Assembly (NCBI GenBank): GCA_938007945.1
Contig: CALLME010000241.1
Span: 1-9,076, forward strand
Reading direction: 5' to 3'
DNA: 9,076 bases
Source of the DNA: an uncultured Caulobacterales bacterium
GTDB lineage: Bacteria > Pseudomonadota > Alphaproteobacteria > Caulobacterales > Maricaulaceae
The position numbers and the translations under genes are program-made. Below the pieces are notes generated by a model. It had not been told where the DNA came from and did no database searches. It saw only the letters and a list, made by a program, of their open reading frames with translations. Position 1 is the stretch's first letter. The number at the start of each line of letters is the position of its first letter. Positions 6,139 through 9,076 of this stretch are shown piece after piece.

Positions 6139-7602
6139 CTAAGTCGTATTGCGATTGCCAAAGACGAGCGCGGCTGTAATCGCGGCTGCGCCAAAATCTT
6201 CTTCCTTCGGAATCACACCGTCACGAATATGACGCAGAACTTCGGCATTGAGCGATGAGGTAAGCGACCAATTCCAATAACGCAGCACGGTTTGCGCTTT
6301 GTCCGTTGAAATAGAATCATAAGTGCGCATAACGCGCGCCAAATCCTCATGCATATTGCCGTCTACATCAAGGACAGGGCGGCGCAGGGCACGCCAAATT
6401 TTTTCAACATGCTGACGCTTAAGTCCGGGCGCTTTGCACAAAATCGCAAGTCCTTCGCCGCCGCGATCTGTCAGGATTTGCGCACCTGTGGCGGGCTTCA
6501 CCCCAGCCATGTAAGATATTTCTTCCGTAAGATTACGGCTAATGCCGTCTTTTTCCGCGAGGTCAATCGCCGCTTCAAGAGAGCCGTATTCAGAGCGGTC
6601 AATGGCCGCGCGGTTGCGTTGGCGACGCTCAATAAATTGTAGTGCTTTGCGCACACCTGCATCGGACCATCCATCTTTCGCCGCGCGGGGGTAGAGGTCT
6701 TGGCAGCTATCCTGCAAAACATTCCGCGTCACGCCAAAGCGGTTGAGTATTTTCTTACGGTCATCGGCGCCCGCCCACCAAAACATCGTCAAGCCATGTG
6801 ACGGACGAAGCTCTTCGCGCTTCACAAGCCATTTGATAAAAACTTTGTTCTGACGCGAAACAGTCAAAATGCGTTGCAGAGCAGTTTCTGAGAATGACGC
6901 GCCTTTATTCTTAAGCAATGTGATGACCACGTCTTCTTCGAGGAATTGCGCGATGGCGTCGCTCACGGCGTCTGAAATTACACGACGCTGCGCAATCATG
7001 AGTCGATGCTCTGACGACACCTTTTTAATTATCTGAATAAGGTCAGAATCGGTGAGGCTTTTACTCTTCTCGAGGACATGGCGCGCCACACGAATATCGT
7101 CTTTGGCCAGAATGACCAGAATTGTGCGCGGGGCTTCATTGAGCATGACGAGACGTTTGGCAACACTCTCGCGTAGGTCGATATCGGCGTCGCGCAGGAG
7201 CTCCACGAGCACGTCCCCTGCCATATGGCGTTCTTGCGGCGCGAGTTGGCTACTTGGAATACAAATCACGTCAGAGAGGCGTTTAGCCAGAGACCGTCTG
7301 ATATCTGCGGCGCTATCTTCATCGGCGGTGGCTCTTAATACGTCTAAGGCCGTCGTCTCTATGGGTGCATGGCGTGCGACTGGCGCGGCGGGCATAGGCG
7401 GCGCTTGAGGATTGGGATTATAAGGCACAGACGCTGATTGCGCAGGCGGTGCATAGGGCTGCCGGGGCGCGGGGGGAACAGGCGCAGAGACAGCCGTTTG
7501 AGTCGGCTGAACGTGCGGCGGGGGCGTTAGAGGTACGGCGGCGCGAGCCGGTTGTTGTATCTTTTGCGCGGGCATTCGCGGGGATGCGTTGTGAGTTTGC
7601 AT
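6139..7602 (-). CDS. DUF2336 domain-containing protein with proline-rich N-terminus
   Basis: A 487-residue, apparently soluble protein with no signal peptide or membrane helix. Residues 1-80 are low-complexity and proline-rich (23 Pro in 80), probably disordered. Residues about 85-330 match the DUF2336 family as I recognise it: helical, HEAT-repeat-like segments such as LRDADIDLRESVAKRLVMLN (136-155), LAKDDIRVARHVLEKS (165-180) and LTDSDLIQIIKKVSSEHR (183-200). The C-terminal part (about 340-487) is also helical and lacks a recognised catalytic motif. The start ATG 7602-7600 is preceded by AGGGA at 7614-7610 with seven bases between. DUF2336 proteins are typical of Alphaproteobacteria and have no established biochemical role; a scaffold or protein-interaction role is only inference from the repeat-like helices. 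It is transcribed in the same direction as the mrp operon but is 168 bases upstream of mrpE, with its own probable promoter. It is divergent from the peptidase gene. Confidence 0.85.
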   Translation of the reverse strand: MQTHNASPRMPAQKIQQPARAAVPLTPPPHVQPTQTAVSAPVPPAPRQPYAPPAQSASVPYNPNPQAPPMPAAPVARHAPIETTALDVLRATADEDSAADIRRSLAKRLSDVICIPSSQLAPQERHMAGDVLVELLRDADIDLRESVAKRLVMLNEAPRTILVILAKDDIRVARHVLEKSKSLTDSDLIQIIKKVSSEHRLMIAQRRVISDAVSDAIAQFLEEDVVITLLKNKGASFSETALQRILTVSRQNKVFIKWLVKREELRPSHGLTMFWWAGADDRKKILNRFGVTRNVLQDSCQDLYPRAAKDGWSDAGVRKALQFIERRQRNRAAIDRSEYGSLEAAIDLAEKDGISRNLTEEISYMAGVKPATGAQILTDRGGEGLAILCKAPGLKRQHVEKIWRALRRPVLDVDGNMHEDLARVMRTYDSISTDKAQTVLRYWNWSLTSSLNAEVLRHIRDGVIPKEEDFGAAAITAALVFGNRNTT

Positions 7603-7617
7603 TTATGTGTCCCTAAA

Positions 7618-7628
7618 TTAAGCCTTAA
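7618..7628. promoter_or_regulatory. Small palindrome just upstream of the DUF2336 ribosome binding site
   Basis: TTAAG-C-CTTAA is a perfect 11-bp palindrome around one central base, four bases upstream of the AGGGA ribosome binding site. It could be an operator. The two TTAA units are separated by only three bases, so this is not the usual CtrA arrangement (TTAA-N7-TTAA). In AT-rich intergenic DNA such a short palindrome can arise by chance. Confidence 0.2.
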
Positions 7629-7653
7629 CTATAAAACTGACCCCTTTATGGTC

Positions 7654-7667
7654 GGTTAATTTTTACC
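7654..7667 (+). repeat. 14-bp intergenic element, copy 1
   Basis: GGTTAATTTTTACC matches copy 2 (7724-7737) at 12 of 14 positions, and the two starts are exactly 70 bases apart. It has partial dyad symmetry (GGT...ACC ends). It lies in the 148-bp gap between the divergent DUF2336 and oligopeptidase genes, where a shared regulator could bind. Interpretation as an operator is inference. Confidence 0.35.
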
Positions 7668-7717
7668 CTTTTGGCGATTAAACTGGCTTGAGGGTTGCGC
7701 CGTAAAATAGATGACTT

Positions 7718-7726
7718 ACCTAAGGT
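7718..7726. promoter_or_regulatory. ACCTAAGGT palindrome adjoining repeat copy 2
   Basis: ACCT-A-AGGT is a perfect 9-bp palindrome flanked by TT on the left and TAA on the right. It overlaps the first three bases of repeat copy 2 and lies 25 bases before the oligopeptidase start codon. It could form part of a composite operator; it is short enough to be chance. Confidence 0.2.
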
Positions 7727-7737
7727 TAAATTATACC
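7724..7737 (+). repeat. 14-bp intergenic element, copy 2, overlapping possible -10 sequences
   Basis: GGTTAAATTATACC resembles copy 1 (12 of 14) with ends GGT...ACC and central AATT. On the minus strand it contains a perfect TATAAT (7735-7730), which could be a -10 for the DUF2336 gene, giving a leader of about 120 bases. On the plus strand it contains TTATAC (7731-7736), which could be a -10 for the peptidase gene, giving a leader of only a few bases. Neither has a clear -35. A protein bound here would cover both. Confidence 0.35.
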
Positions 7738-7750
7738 GTTTGGACCTCTT

Positions 7751-9076
7751 ATGACCCCCATGCTTAACGCTTCCATCACCCCACCTTTTGCTGAGAAACG
7801 CCCACACAAAATCACGCAGCACAGCCGCACACGTATGGATGATTATTTTTGGCTTAAAGACCCGAACTGGCAAGCCGTGATGAGCGCACCAGATACGCTC
7901 GCCGCTGATATCGGCGCGCACCTCAAAGCGGAGGGCGAGTATCACGACGCGGTCACCGCTGACCTTGCCCCACTCACTGACGCTATTTTTGAGGAAATGA
8001 AAGGTCGCATTGAGCCCGAAGAAGCCTCTGTCCCTGCCCCCGACGGGCCTTACGCCTATTATCACCGCTTCCGTAAAGGCGACCAACACGGGCTCTATGG
8101 TCGCAAGTCATTTGATAGCGACGCGCGCAAAGTAGTCGGCGAGGAAACGGTCCTTCTCGACGCAGACGCTATAGCGGGCGAAGTTGAAGGCGATTACTTC
8201 AGCCTCGGCGCGGTTGAGCATAGCCGCGATCACAATTGGCTCGCCTATACTGTCGACCGCAACGGATCCGAGACTTACGAAATTTTCCTGCGAGACGTCA
8301 CAACAGGCGAAAGCCGTACCACGGGTATCACAAGCTGCGCAGGTGGCGTGCAATGGGCCGCGGATTCGCGCACGCTTTTCTGGGTCGAGCGCGACGAGAA
8401 CCAACGCCCCTATGCGGTCTTCTCGAAGAACGTGCATGACGGCGAGGCCACCCCGCGCCTCATCTACAAAGAAGCAGACCCCGGCTTTTTCGTCTCGCTC
8501 AGCGAAAGCGAAAGCGGTCGCTATCTTGAAGTGACCGCCAACAACCACGTGACATCCGAGGAACACCGCCTCCGCGCCGATGCGCCCGATAGCGAACTGC
8601 ACCGCGTCTCCCCGCGCGAAGAAGGCCGCGAATATAGCCTGCATGAAAGCGGCGATGATCTTTACATCCTCACCAATGCGGGCGCGACAGACTTTCAGAT
8701 CATGCGAACCAAGGACAACGCGCCGAGCGCGGAGAATTGGGAGAGCTTCATTCCACATACGACAGGCTCGCTCATCCTCGGTGCAGAAACTTACGCCCAC
8801 CATCTCGTATGGCTTGTGCGTGAAAATGCGCTGCCGATTATTCGCATCATGGATTTGCGTAGTGGCGAGCAGCATGAAATTGCCTTTGAAGAAGACGCTT
8901 ACGGTCTCGGCCTTGTCGGCGGATATGAATTCGATACACCGTGGCTGCGCTTCACCTATAGCTCGCCCACCACCCCGCGTCAGATTTTTGACTATCACAT
9001 GGACACGCGCGAACGCGTGCTGTTGAAAACGCAATCCGTCCCGTCAGGTCACAGCGCGAGTGACTATAAATGCGAG
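7751..9076 (+). CDS. ptrB: Oligopeptidase B (S9A prolyl oligopeptidase family), N-terminal part, truncated by window edge
   Basis: The frame stays open for 442 codons to the right edge; the family is usually about 690-700 residues. The visible part is the N-terminal helix and the beta-propeller that gates access to the active site. Family marks are RMDDYFWLKDPNW (28-40), FEEMKGRI (80-87) followed by SVPAPDGPYAYYHRFRKG (93-110), and near the edge SSPTTPRQIFDYHMDTRERVLLKTQ (404-428) with VPSGH and DYKCE, which lead into the alpha/beta-hydrolase domain. The Ser-Asp-His catalytic triad lies beyond the window, so activity cannot be judged. Oligopeptidase B cleaves short peptides after Arg or Lys, usually in the cytoplasm, and no signal peptide is seen here. 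ATG 7751 is the only good start: an in-frame TAA lies at 7727-7729 and no start codon falls between. Only a weak GGA (7742-7744) precedes it. The gene is divergent from the DUF2336 gene. Another S9A peptidase is the alternative. Confidence 0.88.
   Translation, partial: MTPMLNASITPPFAEKRPHKITQHSRTRMDDYFWLKDPNWQAVMSAPDTLAADIGAHLKAEGEYHDAVTADLAPLTDAIFEEMKGRIEPEEASVPAPDGPYAYYHRFRKGDQHGLYGRKSFDSDARKVVGEETVLLDADAIAGEVEGDYFSLGAVEHSRDHNWLAYTVDRNGSETYEIFLRDVTTGESRTTGITSCAGGVQWAADSRTLFWVERDENQRPYAVFSKNVHDGEATPRLIYKEADPGFFVSLSESESGRYLEVTANNHVTSEEHRLRADAPDSELHRVSPREEGREYSLHESGDDLYILTNAGATDFQIMRTKDNAPSAENWESFIPHTTGSLILGAETYAHHLVWLVRENALPIIRIMDLRSGEQHEIAFEEDAYGLGLVGGYEFDTPWLRFTYSSPTTPRQIFDYHMDTRERVLLKTQSVPSGHSASDYKCE

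Noticed and set aside
7618..7628. Possible CtrA binding site
   Set aside because: The two TTAA units are separated by three bases rather than the seven of the CtrA consensus.
7646..8089. 147-codon open frame on the minus strand
   Set aside because: It spans the divergent intergenic region and the antisense of the peptidase start, with no recognisable motifs and no good ribosome binding site.
8108..9034. 308-codon open frame on the minus strand
   Set aside because: It lies antisense to the oligopeptidase B frame, which has unmistakable family motifs along its length. The antisense translation shows no recognisable family and is explained by GC-biased codon use of the real gene.

Overview
The window looks like the chromosome of an alphaproteobacterium. 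The main pointers are a DUF2336-family protein (a family largely confined to that class), an oligopeptidase B gene, and the moderately GC-rich codon use. A marine Maricaulales/Hyphomonadaceae-like host would fit, but that is a guess without database comparison.

Positions 1-5970 hold one continuous minus-strand operon for a multisubunit Mrp/Mnh-type monovalent cation/H+ antiporter. In transcription order it reads MrpE, MrpF, MrpG, a free-standing MrpA C-terminal (MbhD+MbhE) protein, MrpB, MrpC, MrpD, and a second MrpD/NuoM-like subunit that runs off the left edge. All seven junctions overlap by 1 nt (TAATG) or 4 nt (ATGA). The order E-F-G-A(C-term)-B-C-D is that of archaeal Mbh/Mrp modules rather than the classical bacterial mrpABCDEFG. 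No MrpA with the usual fused NuoL-like N-terminal module is visible, so the second D-like subunit, or a gene beyond the edge, may fill that place.

Positions 5971-6138 are a short intergenic region with a perfect TATAAT on the minus strand, a likely promoter for the operon. Positions 6139-7602 (minus) encode a DUF2336 protein with a proline-rich N-terminus, of unknown function. Positions 7603-7750 separate two divergent genes and contain two copies of a 14-bp near-identical element plus two small palindromes. Positions 7751-9076 (plus) encode the N-terminal beta-propeller part of an oligopeptidase B (S9A) that continues past the right edge.

The antiporter subunits together should form a membrane complex related to the proton-pumping arm of complex I and the Mbh hydrogenase, exchanging Na+ (or K+) for protons. 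Nothing in the sequence links the DUF2336 and peptidase genes functionally to the antiporter. No RNA genes, mobile elements, CRISPR arrays or insertion sequences were seen.
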